This document shows positions 41,694-50,896 of a DNA stretch of 50,949 nucleotides, piece by piece. The translations under genes and the position numbers were made by a program. The notes beneath the pieces were generated by a model, which did no database searches, was not told the origin of the DNA, and saw only the letters and a list, made by a program, of their open reading frames with translations. Location of the stretch: contig JAOASD010000003.1 in assembly GCA_025210265.1 (NCBI GenBank), positions 1 to 50,949 of the forward strand, written 5' to 3'. Source of the stretch: Pelagimonas sp. GTDB taxonomy: Bacteria; Pseudomonadota; Alphaproteobacteria; Rhodobacterales; Rhodobacteraceae. Every line of letters starts with the position of its first letter. The stretch's first letter is position 1.

Positions 41694-42922
41694 GCGCCCG
41701 ACCCTGACAGTTTCTCGCGGATTGGCAGATGGACCAGCGCGCTGAACGCGCCAACCCCGACGCCGATCCACCAGACCAGATCGTAATTGCCGTAAATGTC
41801 ATACAGACGGCCACCCAGCCACACGCCCATAAACCCGCCCAGCTGGTGGCTAAAGAACACGATCCCGTACAGCGTGCCCATGTAGCGCAGCCCGTAAAGA
41901 TGCGCGACCAGCCCGCTGGTCAGCGGCACAGTCGCCAACCACAACGCGCCCATCACAGCGGAAAACACCAAGACCGATGTGGGCGTGATCGGCAGTGCGA
42001 TGAACACAGCTGCTGTAATCGTGCGCCCGGCATAGATCAGCGCCAGCAGGTATTTCTTGGAATAGCGGTTGCCCAGCCAGCCCGCCGCCAGCGTACCGAC
42101 AATGTTGAACAACCCGATCAGCGAGATCGAGATCGCCCCAAGCGCGCTGGTCGTGGTGATGCCCAACCCGTGCAGGATGCCTCCGGCGGCGATGGGGCCG
42201 CAGATCTCGGTGACAAAAGCGGGGAAATGCGCGGTGATAAAGCCCAGCTGATAACCGCAGCTAAAGAACCCCAGAAAGATCATGGCAAAGGAGGGATCGC
42301 GCGCCGCTTTGCTCAGGATCTCGCCCAGACTTTCCTGCAGCTCGACCTTGCTGGCGGCAGGGGCGCGCATCATCGGCAGCATCAACAGGACCAGCAGGAT
42401 CACAGCAGCGAAAACCAGGAACACCTGCTGCCAGCCCATCATGCCCAGCAGCCATTCCGCGGTGGGCGCACCGACCACCTGACCGCCGCTGCCTGCCGCC
42501 GTGGCAATGGCCAGCGACATGGACCTGTTTTCATCACTGGAGGCCCGCCCCACAACCGCAAGGATCACACCAAACCCGGTGCCTGCGATGCCAAACCCGA
42601 CCAGAACCTCATAGGCCTGCATGGCCTCGGGGCTGACAGCCGCGCTGGACAGGACAAGACCGGCGGAATAGACAATCGCGCCCATGATGATCGCCATGCG
42701 GTCTCCGATTTTCTCGGCCACAGCACCAAAGATCGGCTGCCCGATGCCCCAGGCCAGGTTCTGGATCGCAATCGCCAGCGAGAACTCGCTGCGCAGCCAG
42801 CCAAATTCCTCGGCAATCGGGATCTGAAACACGCCAAAGCTGGCCCGGATGGCAAAAGACACCAGGATGATCACACAGCCGACAAGCAAAACCGGTGTGA
42901 ATAGGGGCGCGCGCGTTTCCAT
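41681..42922 (-). CDS. MFS transporter (monocarboxylate/oxalate-formate-like)
   Basis: A 413-aa carrier of about 12 helices. The first is LLVGCVIILVSFAIRASFGVFQIPIAEEFGWLRSEFSLAIAIQNLAWGIGQPIFGAVAEKIGDR, the N-terminal MFS signature of the OFA/MCT-like group (GxxxxxxGxxAxxxGxR-type loop). The second half begins near residue 205 (FLGFFSCGYQLGFITAHFPAFV). Substrates of such carriers are often small organic acids; no specific substrate can be read here. The frame opens with a GTG at 42931; I prefer ATG 42922, 8 nt after GGAG. Confidence 0.86.
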   Translation of the reverse strand: METRAPLFTPVLLVGCVIILVSFAIRASFGVFQIPIAEEFGWLRSEFSLAIAIQNLAWGIGQPIFGAVAEKIGDRMAIIMGAIVYSAGLVLSSAAVSPEAMQAYEVLVGFGIAGTGFGVILAVVGRASSDENRSMSLAIATAAGSGGQVVGAPTAEWLLGMMGWQQVFLVFAAVILLVLLMLPMMRAPAASKVELQESLGEILSKAARDPSFAMIFLGFFSCGYQLGFITAHFPAFVTEICGPIAAGGILHGLGITTTSALGAISISLIGLFNIVGTLAAGWLGNRYSKKYLLALIYAGRTITAAVFIALPITPTSVLVFSAVMGALWLATVPLTSGLVAHLYGLRYMGTLYGIVFFSHQLGGFMGVWLGGRLYDIYGNYDLVWWIGVGVGAFSALVHLPIREKLSGSGAQPA

Positions 42923-43111
42923 GAATCCCACTCCTTTACAGGCCGTAATCCTTTCGCTGCTTTCCAGCCAGAGGTCAAATCATAAGCCGTGAGGGTGGGC
43001 ATCAGGCGATGACATGGGCTTCTTTGCTTTGAAAATACCCACATGATGCGCCCTGCGCCGCCGGGTGAAACCCCTCTACACATCTGTGCCTGTGCGCGTT
43101 ATTTCAGGGCC

Positions 43112-44179
43112 ATGACCAGCGTTCAGGATACTTATAACAGCCGTGTGGCGGCGGGTGAGCTTAAACCAGATACCGCGCAGATCGCCGCCCTGCCGCAATT
43201 CGAACGGATCCGCACAGAACTCGCGGCCCCCGCGCCCCGTAAAAAGGGCCTGTTTCGCAAAGCCGAAGCGCAGCGGATCAAGGGCCTGTACCTGTGGGGC
43301 GGGGTGGGGCGCGGCAAATCCATGGTGATGGATTTGTTTGTCGATAGCCTGACAGTGCCCGCGCGCCGCGTCCATTTCCATGCCTTCATGCAGGAAATCC
43401 AGTCCGAGATTCACCGCCTGCGCAGCCAGGGCATCGAAGACCCGATCAAACCAGTCGCCAAATCCGTCAGTGACGCCGTGCGTGTGCTGGCCTTTGACGA
43501 AATGCAGATCACCGATATTGCCGATGCCATGATCGTCGGACGTCTGTTCGAACATCTGTTCGAGGCGGGCTGTGTTGTGGTCACAACCTCCAACCGTGTG
43601 CCGGATGATCTGTACAAAGACGGCCTGAACCGCCAGCTGTTCCTGCCATTTATTGCACTGCTCAAAGATCAGATGAGCGTCTATGAAATGGCCTCTGACA
43701 CCGATCACCGCCAGGACCGTCTTTCGGGCGCTCAGGTCTTTTTCACCCCCGCAGATGCGGTCGCACGGCAGGAAATCGACCGGCTCTGGAATGAACTGAC
43801 CCACGGGACCGAGGAAAAGATGACCCTGCATGTGCAGGGCCGCGACCTTGTGCTGCCACGGTTCCACAATGGCGTCGCGCGGTGCAGTTTCTTTGACCTG
43901 TGTGGCGCGATGCTGGGACCGGCGGATTATCTGGCAGTGGCCGAGGCAGCCCGCGTTCTGGTGCTCGAGGACATCCCCCGCCTGTCCCGGCAGAATTTCA
44001 ACGAAGCCAAGCGGTTCGTCACCCTGATTGATGCCCTCTACGAAGCGCGTGTGCGCCTGATCGCATCCGCCGCCGCGCAACCTGAAATGCTGTATGTCGA
44101 AGGCACAGGCAGTTTTGAATTTGAACGCACCGCCAGCCGGTTGCGGGAAATGCAGTCGGCGGATTGGGCGCGGACCTGA
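43112..44179 (+). CDS. zapE: AFG1-like ATPase, cell division protein ZapE
   Basis: A 355-aa P-loop ATPase of the AFG1/ZapE family. Walker A is GGVGRGKSMVMD (about 67-78); the Walker B region has VLAFDEMQITDIADAMIVGRLFEHLF near 127-152, with a following sensor TTSNRVPDDLYKDGL. The C-terminus carries LVLEDIPRLSRQNFNEAKRFVTLIDALYEARVRLIASA, typical of ZapE. ZapE helps Z-ring constriction in gammaproteobacteria; the role in this lineage is presumed. The frame runs upstream to 43043; the ATG at 43112 agrees with family length. Confidence 0.92.
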   Translation: MTSVQDTYNSRVAAGELKPDTAQIAALPQFERIRTELAAPAPRKKGLFRKAEAQRIKGLYLWGGVGRGKSMVMDLFVDSLTVPARRVHFHAFMQEIQSEIHRLRSQGIEDPIKPVAKSVSDAVRVLAFDEMQITDIADAMIVGRLFEHLFEAGCVVVTTSNRVPDDLYKDGLNRQLFLPFIALLKDQMSVYEMASDTDHRQDRLSGAQVFFTPADAVARQEIDRLWNELTHGTEEKMTLHVQGRDLVLPRFHNGVARCSFFDLCGAMLGPADYLAVAEAARVLVLEDIPRLSRQNFNEAKRFVTLIDALYEARVRLIASAAAQPEMLYVEGTGSFEFERTASRLREMQSADWART

Positions 44180-44189
44180 CCCGCAGCAC

Positions 44190-44217
44190 AAAAAGGAGGG
44201 CCCCGCAAAGGGCCCTC
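44190..44217 (-). terminator. Terminator after the first LysM gene
   Basis: GAGGGCCC (44196-44203), loop CGCAAA, GGGCCCTC (44210-44217). On the minus strand it is followed by CTTTTTG (complement of 44189-44195), giving an intrinsic terminator for the gene ending at 44261; it also lies just after zapE on the other strand. Confidence 0.75.
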
Positions 44218-44260
44218 AACACCTGCTCGGTTCGGCTTTCTGCCTTGGTTGGAAACGTCG

Positions 44261-44953
44261 CTAGTTGATGTCGGGAATGCGCAGCGTCATGCCCGCGCGC
44301 AGATCTGACGGTGTGGTCAGCAGGTCGGCATTGGCTTCTAGCAATTCGAAATAGGCGACGGTTGTGCCGTAATAGCGAAACGCAATGCCCGGCAGGCTGT
44401 CACCCTTTTGCACCAGATATGTGCGCTCGACCGGGGCTGTCGGGGTGACGGGGGCCGGGGTCAGCGTGGCCACAGGGGCGTTGCCTGTCTGGTCCGTGGG
44501 CTTTTGTAATTCCTTTACGATGCCATAGCTCATGGCGCGCAGGGCTCCCATCACATCGGCTTCGCTGCCGCCGGTCTCGGGCAGGTAGGGCCGTGTCGCC
44601 ATGGCCCCCAGCTGTGTGGCAATCTGTTCAGGGGACAGCTCTGCGGGCAGGGCGATATTGCGCGCAACCGGGCGCAGCGATGCCGTCACCGCCTGAGCAG
44701 AGCCACGGGGTGCATTCGCCTGCGGAATGACCGCCGCAGGCAGGGCCGGTTTCAAAGAGGTCGGCACCGGTGACACAGGCGCGGCTTGCTGAGGCTGCGG
44801 CGCGATGGCCGGTTGCAGTCCCAGCGGATCGGGATTGGTGCGGCTGACCAGGTTGATGTCTTGGTCAGATGTCTCGGTCGGGGCCATCACGGTCCACAAA
44901 AGCACCAGGGTGATGCCGACAAAACCGGTGGCGTATAGAACAAAGCGGCTCAT
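44261..44953 (-). CDS. LysM-domain membrane-anchored protein
   Basis: A 230-aa protein. An N-terminal helix (residues 4-24, FVLYATGFVGITLVLLWTVMA) anchors it in the inner membrane. A low-complexity Pro/Ala/Gln linker follows at about 38-95, and a C-terminal LysM domain at about 176-228 (YLVQKGDSLPGIAFRYYGTTVAYFELLEANADLLTTPSDLRAGMTLRIP), which binds peptidoglycan. It is a paralogue of the gene at 45213: both have a single helix, a disordered region and one LysM. Its promoter probably lies in the 259-bp gap. Likely role: envelope architecture or cell-wall tethering. Confidence 0.85.
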   Translation of the reverse strand: MSRFVLYATGFVGITLVLLWTVMAPTETSDQDINLVSRTNPDPLGLQPAIAPQPQQAAPVSPVPTSLKPALPAAVIPQANAPRGSAQAVTASLRPVARNIALPAELSPEQIATQLGAMATRPYLPETGGSEADVMGALRAMSYGIVKELQKPTDQTGNAPVATLTPAPVTPTAPVERTYLVQKGDSLPGIAFRYYGTTVAYFELLEANADLLTTPSDLRAGMTLRIPDIN

Positions 44954-45073
44954 ATACGCGGCCCTTTTTCAAAGAGACCTCGGGTGCGACGCGGCAAGGC
45001 GTGTTGTGACGACATGTGATTTCCCCCAAGCCGCAGCCCGACCAAGCCCGTCAGGTTCATGCAGCGTTGCCCG

Positions 45074-45148
45074 AGCATAGCCGAATCACTTTTCGAGCGT
45101 CAACATCTTGTGGGGGTGTCAAGATGTAGGCGCACTCTTTTGACGCTC
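45074..45148 (-). promoter_or_regulatory. Promoter and nested inverted repeats before the LysM gene
   Basis: On the minus strand: TTGACG (-35, complement of 45098-45103), a 17-bp spacer, then CTATGC (-10, complement of 45075-45080). Two nested inverted repeats overlap or flank the -35: GAGCGTCAA (45095-45103) with TTGACGCTC (45140-45148), and CATCTTG (45104-45110) with CAAGATG (45120-45126). A regulator or cruciform is possible. Confidence 0.5.
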
Positions 45149-45212
45149 CCACCAGGGAAATCATGTGAAATTTTATGCAAATGGCCTTTGGTTGGCCCAG
45201 ATTTAGGTCCGC

Positions 45213-45836
45213 TCAGGGAAGGACAAGAACCTGACCGGGACGCAGATCGTCCGGGCGGCTCAGTTGCCCCTGATTTGCTGCAAAAAGCTGACCGGTCATG
45301 TTCACATCGCCATAGATCGACTGGGCGATGCTGATCAGGCTGTCACCCGATTTGACCACATAGGTTGCCGGCGGGCGGGCGGCGCCGCTATTCGTGCCAA
45401 GCGCAGGCTGCAATGTCAGCGCCGGGGCGGCGCTGCCTGTCGGGCGCGGTGCGTTGGGCGTTTCATCCAGCGAGCGTTTCACGATGGTGTGCAGCAGGCT
45501 GCCCGGTTGGCCGGGGGCCGAGTCACGCCCGGTTGCGGAGTTCAGGTTTGACAGCGTTTGCCAGGTCATGCGGCGCAGGGATTGATCATCCAGTGATGCC
45601 CCCTGGCTAGGGGGCGCTGTCGGGGCGATGGCCGGGCGCAACGCCGGATCCGCCAGCAATTGCGGCATGGCATCCGACAGGGTCGTGGGCGCAGGGTCAC
45701 GCAGCACCGGTTCGGCGCGGGTGACGGGTTCGGGCAACGGGGCATCCGGGGCGGCGCGTTTGCTGCCCGGTTGAAACAGCACCAGCGTGACCGTGACGAC
45801 CACAAATCCGATTGCGAATAAAACCATCCTGATCAT
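45213..45836 (-). CDS. LysM-domain membrane-anchored protein (second copy)
   Basis: A 207-aa protein. An N-terminal helix (MIRMVLFAIGFVVVTVTLVLF) is followed by a Pro/Ala-rich linker with RRMTWQTLSNLNSATG in the middle. A C-terminal LysM domain lies at about 155-205 (TYVVKSGDSLISIAQSIYGDVNMTGQLFAANQGQLSRPDDLRPGQVLVLP). Its architecture mirrors the gene at 44261, so the two probably arose by duplication. It starts 18 bp after the rhodanese-fold gene ends, suggesting an operon with it. Periplasmic peptidoglycan binding is expected. Confidence 0.86.
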   Translation of the reverse strand: MIRMVLFAIGFVVVTVTLVLFQPGSKRAAPDAPLPEPVTRAEPVLRDPAPTTLSDAMPQLLADPALRPAIAPTAPPSQGASLDDQSLRRMTWQTLSNLNSATGRDSAPGQPGSLLHTIVKRSLDETPNAPRPTGSAAPALTLQPALGTNSGAARPPATYVVKSGDSLISIAQSIYGDVNMTGQLFAANQGQLSRPDDLRPGQVLVLP

Positions 45837-45854
45837 GACTCGACCCCTTGGCCC

Positions 45855-46427
45855 TTACTGACCTGTCGCGGTGCCCAGACCCATCGCACTCCAGGAGCGC
45901 AGGCCGCCGCGATAATATTTCAACTTACTGGTGGGATAACCCGCCTGAACGAGGCTACGCAGGGCCTCTGCCGCTTCGGCAGTGTCTTGTCCTGCGCCAA
46001 ACAGCACCAGATCAAAGGCCGCCGAAAAATCGCCATTGCGTACCCCAAGCGCAGTCAGAAGATCGTCGCGATACGGGTTGTCTGCACGCAGCGTGGCCGA
46101 CGGCACATTGACCGCGCCGGGAATTGTGCCAGCGCCATAGCGCGCGGGCAGGCGGGCATCAATCAACAGCCCCTGACTGCGGCTGACAAACAGTTCCAGG
46201 AAATCGAGGATCTCCAGCTCGCCGATGGTCGCCACGCCGGGCGCGGCCTGCATCGGTTGGATACAGGATGTCGGACAGCCCTGCCCGCTGCGCGGGATGG
46301 CGACGGTCGTGCCGTTGATGCTGAACTGAAAGGAAGGGCGTTCCTGCGAGATCGACGCATTCTGCGCCAGCGCAGGCGCTGTGGCCGCGATCACGGCAAC
46401 GGCGGTCAGGCTTAGGCCTTTGGGCAT
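45855..46427 (-). CDS. Periplasmic rhodanese-fold protein lacking the active-site cysteine
   Basis: A 190-aa protein with a signal peptide (MPKGLSLTAVAVIAATAPALA, cleavage near 21), a pair of cysteines (GCPTSC, about 50-55), and a rhodanese fold. Fold marks are LLIDARLPARYGAGTIPGAVNVPSATL near 90-116 (the rhodanese R-x5-GxIPGAxNxP motif), and FDLVLFGAGQDTAEAAEALRSLVQAGYP near 137-164, then KYYRGGLRSW. The catalytic loop, normally C-x4-R, reads FGAGQD here, so sulfurtransferase activity is doubtful. The family resembles PQQ- and cytochrome-maturation-associated rhodaneses. A redox or scaffold role for the CPTSC pair is possible. Confidence 0.8.
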   Translation of the reverse strand: MPKGLSLTAVAVIAATAPALAQNASISQERPSFQFSINGTTVAIPRSGQGCPTSCIQPMQAAPGVATIGELEILDFLELFVSRSQGLLIDARLPARYGAGTIPGAVNVPSATLRADNPYRDDLLTALGVRNGDFSAAFDLVLFGAGQDTAEAAEALRSLVQAGYPTSKLKYYRGGLRSWSAMGLGTATGQ

Positions 46428-46610
46428 CTGCTCTTCCTCTGGCGCGGATTGGGCGCGCTTGTTCTGGTTGGATCAAAATATAGAGCAGGGGCTGCGAATC
46501 AGTCAATATGCAGCGGGGGACCACAACGGGTTTCGGGGCGCACTGCAGGCGCTATCATCGCAGTCGGGGCGATTTGGCGCAGGGCCGACAGGCGGCCCCG
46601 GCCTCAGGGC

Positions 46611-47885
46611 TTAGCCGTTTTCGCGCAGAACATGCCCTGCCAGATAAAGCGAGCCGCAGATCAGGATGCGTGCGCCGGGGTGATCCGCGTGGATCTGGCG
46701 CAGAGCGGTTTGGAAATCCTCGGCGGTGCGGGCGTTATGGCCGCAAGAGGCCGCCATATCCGCCGTGTCCTGCGCGGGCAGCGTGTTCTGCTCACCGGGA
46801 ATGGCGACAGCGGTAAGGCTGTCGGCCTTGGCTGCCAGCGGTTTCAGGAAACCGGTCGCATCCTTGGTGTTCAACATACCGCAGACCAGATGGGTGGGGC
46901 GATCCGCCAGCGTGTCCAGATGCGCAGCCAGCGCCTGCCCGGCGGCGGGGTTGTGGCCCCCATCCAGCCAGATTTCCGCACCGGGGGCCATGTCGAACAG
47001 CGGGCCTTTGGTCAGGCGCTGCATTCGCGCGGGCCAGCTTGCCCCGGTCATGGCACCTTCAAATGCAGCGTCTGGCAGGCCCAGATGGCGCAGCGCGGCC
47101 AGCGTCATGCCCGCATTCTGCAGCTGATGTGCACCGGGCAGCGATGGCAGTGGCAGGTCCAGCAACCCGTTTTCGTCTTGGAACACCAGACGGCCATGTT
47201 CGGCCCAGACATGCCAGTGCTGGCCATGGACCAGAAGGGGCGCGCCAAGCGCCTCGGCGCGGGCTTCGATTACTTCCAGTGCGGCGTCGGGCTGCGGGCC
47301 AACCACGCAGGGCACGCCGCGTTTGATGATCCCGGCCTTTTCACCGGCGATCTTGGCAAGTGTGTCGCCAAGGAACTGTTCGTGATCCATCGAGATCGGC
47401 GTGATCACAGTCATCGCAGGCTGGGCCACCACATTGGTCGCATCCAGCCGCCCGCCCAGCCCGGTTTCAAGCAGGGTGTAATCGGCCTTGGTACGGGCCA
47501 TGGCGAGCAGCGCGGCGCAGGTCGTGATCTCGAAATAGGTGATGTTTTTGCCGCCATTGGCGTCATAACATTTGTCCAGAATGGCGGTCAGGGCGTCTTC
47601 GCTGATCAGCTCGCCTGCCAGTCGGATACGTTCATGGAACCGCACCAGATGTGGCGAGGTATAAGCATGGGCCGATAGGCCCGCGGCCTCGATCCCGGCG
47701 CGCAGCATCGCCTGGGTGCTGCCCTTGCCATTGGTGCCCGCCAGATGGATCACCGGCGGCAGATCGTTCTGCGGATTGCCAAGCGCGCCCAGCAGATCCC
47801 AGACACGGTCCAGAACCAGATCAATCACCTTGGGGTGAAGCGCCATCATCCGTTCCAGGATGAGGTCCGAACCTTGTGCGGTCAT
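46611..47885 (-). CDS. folC: Bifunctional dihydrofolate synthase / folylpolyglutamate synthase
   Basis: A 424-aa Mur-ligase-like enzyme that adds glutamate to dihydropteroate and to folates. The P-loop is [15 protein letters not shown] near 46-60, the lid region is [19 protein letters not shown] near 78-96, the motif [16 protein letters not shown] is present as [18 protein letters not shown] near 135-152, and [31 protein letters not shown] follows. [13 protein letters not shown] near 310 is the ligase-family motif. Its ATG overlaps the accD stop (ATGA); the accD-folC pair is a common bacterial operon. The gene ends at the 46428-46610 gap. Confidence 0.95.
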   Translation of the reverse strand: MTAQGSDLILERMMALHPKVIDLVLDRVWDLLGALGNPQNDLPPVIHLAGTNGKGSTQAMLRAGIEAAGLSAHAYTSPHLVRFHERIRLAGELISEDALTAILDKCYDANGGKNITYFEITTCAALLAMARTKADYTLLETGLGGRLDATNVVAQPAMTVITPISMDHEQFLGDTLAKIAGEKAGIIKRGVPCVVGPQPDAALEVIEARAEALGAPLLVHGQHWHVWAEHGRLVFQDENGLLDLPLPSLPGAHQLQNAGMTLAALRHLGLPDAAFEGAMTGASWPARMQRLTKGPLFDMAPGAEIWLDGGHNPAAGQALAAHLDTLADRPTHLVCGMLNTKDATGFLKPLAAKADSLTAVAIPGEQNTLPAQDTADMAASCGHNARTAEDFQTALRQIHADHPGARILICGSLYLAGHVLRENG

Positions 47886-48811
47886 GCTGTGGTCTCGTTC
47901 CCGTCGATAGAGGCAGCGGCCTGTGCAGGGCCGGGGGCAGGCAGTTCGCCCCAGACCGGAGGCGGCATCTGCATCATCATCCGAATGATGGTGATCAGTT
48001 CATTGCGCAATTCACGCCGGTCGGTCACGCGGTCCAGCATTCCGTGATCCAGCAGATATTCCGCGCGCTGGAACCCTTCGGGCAGCTTTTCGCGGATGGT
48101 CTGTTCGATCACGCGTGGCCCGGCGAAACAGATCAGTGCATTGGGTTCAGCGATCTGCACATCCCCCAGCATCGCATAGGATGCAGTTACACCGCCTGTG
48201 GTCGGATGGGTCAGCACGACGATATAGGGCAGCCCGGCTTCTTTCAGCATCTGCACGGCAACGGTGCTGCGCGGCATCTGCATCAGGCTCAGGATGCCTT
48301 CTTGCATCCGGGCACCCCCGGCGGCGGAAAACAGCACCAGCGGGCGGCCAAGGCGCACGGCCTCTTCGGCACCGGCAATGATCGCATTGCCGACATACAT
48401 GCCCATGGACCCGGCCATAAAGCTGAAATCCTGCGCCACCGCCACGATCGGCGTGCGCCCGATTTCCCCGGTTGCGACCAGGATCGCCTCTTTTTCACCG
48501 GTGGATTTCTGCGCCGATTTCATCCGGTCGGGATATTTCTTCTGATCGCGAAAGCTGAGCGGATCGGCCAGCGGTTCCGGCACCTCGACTTCAGAAAACA
48601 CACCGCCATCAAACAGCGCGAAAAAGCGGTCGCGCGGGGTGATATGCATGTGATGGCCGCAATTGGTGCAGACATTCAGATTGTCGCTGATTTCGCGGTG
48701 AAACAGCATCGTCCCGCAGCCATCGCATTTCGACCAGAGATTATCCGGCACTTCGCGGCGCGAAAAGATCGAGTTGATGCGTGGGCGGACGTAGTTGGTG
48801 ATCCAGTTCAT
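47882..48811 (-). CDS. accD: Acetyl-CoA carboxylase carboxyltransferase subunit beta
   Basis: A 309-aa subunit that with AccA transfers carboxyl from biotin to acetyl-CoA in fatty acid synthesis. A four-cysteine zinc ribbon lies at C29, C32, C48 and C51 (CDGC and CTNC). The carboxyltransferase core has [24 protein letters not shown] near 164-187 and [38 protein letters not shown], normal for the family. A Pro/Ala tail follows. folC starts within its stop. Confidence 0.96.
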   Translation of the reverse strand: MNWITNYVRPRINSIFSRREVPDNLWSKCDGCGTMLFHREISDNLNVCTNCGHHMHITPRDRFFALFDGGVFSEVEVPEPLADPLSFRDQKKYPDRMKSAQKSTGEKEAILVATGEIGRTPIVAVAQDFSFMAGSMGMYVGNAIIAGAEEAVRLGRPLVLFSAAGGARMQEGILSLMQMPRSTVAVQMLKEAGLPYIVVLTHPTTGGVTASYAMLGDVQIAEPNALICFAGPRVIEQTIREKLPEGFQRAEYLLDHGMLDRVTDRRELRNELITIIRMMMQMPPPVWGELPAPGPAQAAASIDGNETTA

Positions 48812-48904
48812 GACGGCCCTGTTGGCTGTTGGTCAGAGGCTCACTTATGACGCCTGCGACAGAATTGCAATCATGCGCCTGCAGCGTGATCGTGTCAGGC
48901 AGGT

Positions 48905-49822
48905 TCAGCGGCGCAGGGCGATGCGGATCGCCAGCCAGCTGCACAGGATCATGCCCAGATCCAGCGGCAGAAGGGCGCGCAGCGCATCGGTGTTTTCCGG
49001 GCCAAAGGGCAAATGATACAGAGCCAGACCGGACATTTCCCCCTGCAGGGATACGATCCCCATGGCGATGAAATTGTTCACCAGATGAAAGGCGATGGCC
49101 GGACCCAATGTGCCGCTGCGCGCGGTCAGATCAGCGGCGGCCATGCCGAACAGCGCAGCCCAGATCACGATCAGCCAGGCCATATCGCCGTATAGATGTG
49201 GGTCATAATGGGCGAAGCCGAACAAAATCGAGGGCAGCAGGATCCAGATCGCGGGATGGCGAAACCGTGCGGCCAGCTGGGATTGCAGATAACCGCGAAA
49301 CAGCACTTCTTCGGATCCGGTCTGAATCAGCAGCGCCAGCAGTGTCAGGGGCAGCAGGCGGATCCACTGCGCAACGGGCTGCGCGCGATAGGTGTCCTGC
49401 GGCAGCTCTTGCGGGGGCAGCAGCGCGACGGTGCAGGCCAGGGCCAGAACTGCAATCGCGCTGCGCAGAAACTGAATGCGAAAATCCCGCCAGGGGCCAA
49501 ACAGCCCGGACATCCGCCTTTTATGCAGCAGATTGGCGGCGACCAGCGCCCCGACCCCCATTGCCCCCATCATCCCCAACAGCGCGAGCAGACCGGCAGG
49601 GGTGTCAGACCGAGACACCGCGGTCAGAAACGCCCAATAGCTGTCTTCCGGTAGCACCACCTGAGCCAGGGCAAACACCGCGCGGGTCAGGCCAAAGGTG
49701 ATCAGCGCCACCACACACAAACCCAGCAGCAGCCGCCAGAGTTCTGACTGGCTGCGGCCCTGAATCACCAGGCGCTCATGCGGGGCATAGGCAGGCATCA
49801 AGGGGCGCTGACGGGCGGACAA
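48905..49822 (-). CDS. CPBP-family intramembrane metalloprotease
   Basis: A 305-aa membrane protein with about eight helices, starting near residue 28 (LWRLLLGLCVVALITFGLT). The Abi/CAAX-type motifs are EEVLFRGYLQ (EExxxR, near residue 172), FGFAHYDPHLYG (near 205) and FHLVNN (near 260), which bind the catalytic metal. The frame starts at TTG 49822, supported by AGGAG 6 nt upstream; the first ATG (49798) has no clear ribosome site. Relatives act in peptide maturation, bacteriocin immunity or membrane-protein processing. Nothing nearby suggests a bacteriocin. Confidence 0.83.
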   Translation of the reverse strand: MSARQRPLMPAYAPHERLVIQGRSQSELWRLLLGLCVVALITFGLTRAVFALAQVVLPEDSYWAFLTAVSRSDTPAGLLALLGMMGAMGVGALVAANLLHKRRMSGLFGPWRDFRIQFLRSAIAVLALACTVALLPPQELPQDTYRAQPVAQWIRLLPLTLLALLIQTGSEEVLFRGYLQSQLAARFRHPAIWILLPSILFGFAHYDPHLYGDMAWLIVIWAALFGMAAADLTARSGTLGPAIAFHLVNNFIAMGIVSLQGEMSGLALYHLPFGPENTDALRALLPLDLGMILCSWLAIRIALRR

Positions 49823-49958
49823 GCGGGGCTCCTGCGGTGGATCGTGATGGGGGCATGTTCTGCGGCGCGGCAGGTTGTGTCAATTCTTCTGCTGTGCAGC
49901 AGCGAAAGCTGGCCGGTTGAGTGATTGACGCCGGTCCTCGCCATGCTACCAATCGCTC

Positions 49959-50888
49959 ATGATCGAGGTGCTGCTCAAAACATTGCCGTTTTTCGCGCTG
50001 ATCGGGCTGGGCTATGGCGCGGCGCGCACACGGTTCTTTTCGCAGGAGGCCTCGGCTGCGCTGACGAAATTCGTGTTCTATTTTGCGCTGTCGGCGATGC
50101 TGTTCCGGTTCTCCGCGAGCCTGAGCCTGGGCGAGATTTTTGATGGCCCGCTGGCGGCGGCCTATCTGTTTGGCACGGGGTCTGTGTATCTGATTGGTCT
50201 GGCCGTGGCGCGGGCGCGGCGGCAGGACACCGGCACCGCCGCGATCGAAGCGCAATGCGTGGCGATCGGCAATACCGGGTTTCTGGGCGTGCCGATGTTG
50301 ACGCTGCTTTTGGGGCCAGAGGCGATCGGGCCGATTATCCTGATCCTTGCGATTGATCTGATCGTGTTTTCATCGCTGCTGACCATCGTGGTTTCAGCGT
50401 CGCGCGGGCAGGGGCAGGGCGCATGGGTCGCCATGGGGAAGGCGCTGCGCGGATTGCTGGAAAACCCGATGGTCGTTTCGATTGCGCTGGGATTGCTGGT
50501 GTCGGCCAGCGGGCAACGCCTGCCCGGCCCGGTGGATGAGTTCCTGAGCACGCTTGGCGCGGCGGCGACGCCGGGGGCGCTGTTTGCCATTGGCGCCTCG
50601 CTGGCGGGGAAGTCGGCGGAACGGTTGGAGGTCGCCGCCTGGCTGAGCTTTGGCAAGCTGGTGCTGCACCCGGCTTTGGTCGCGCTGGGGGCTTTTGTGC
50701 TATTCGCCCCATCGACTTATGGGGCCGGGGTGGCGGTGTCCGCGGCGGCGCTGCCCGTGGCGGGGAACGTCTATATTCTGGCGCAGCATTACGGGATCGC
50801 GCCGCATCGCGTGTCGGCTTCGATCCTGATTTCGACGGTGATCAGCGTGGTGACTGTCAGCGCGGTGATCGCCTGGGTCACGGGGTAA
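49959..50888 (+). CDS. AEC-family (auxin efflux carrier-like) transporter
   Basis: A 309-aa inner-membrane transporter with about ten helices. The first is VLLKTLPFFALIGLGYGAARTRFFS, then TKFVFYFALSAMLFRFSA. The AEC-type pattern of short loops and conserved GNTGFLGVPMLTLLLG near 106-121 is clear, as is the N-terminal half/C-terminal half repeat (the second half starting near 165, NPMVVSIALGLLVSASGQRLP). Substrates of bacterial AEC proteins include malate and other organic anions; none can be assigned. The ATG lacks a strong ribosome site. A double-hairpin element follows its stop. Confidence 0.87.
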   Translation: MIEVLLKTLPFFALIGLGYGAARTRFFSQEASAALTKFVFYFALSAMLFRFSASLSLGEIFDGPLAAAYLFGTGSVYLIGLAVARARRQDTGTAAIEAQCVAIGNTGFLGVPMLTLLLGPEAIGPIILILAIDLIVFSSLLTIVVSASRGQGQGAWVAMGKALRGLLENPMVVSIALGLLVSASGQRLPGPVDEFLSTLGAAATPGALFAIGASLAGKSAERLEVAAWLSFGKLVLHPALVALGAFVLFAPSTYGAGVAVSAAALPVAGNVYILAQHYGIAPHRVSASILISTVISVVTVSAVIAWVTG

Positions 50889-50896
50889 AAGAGGTT

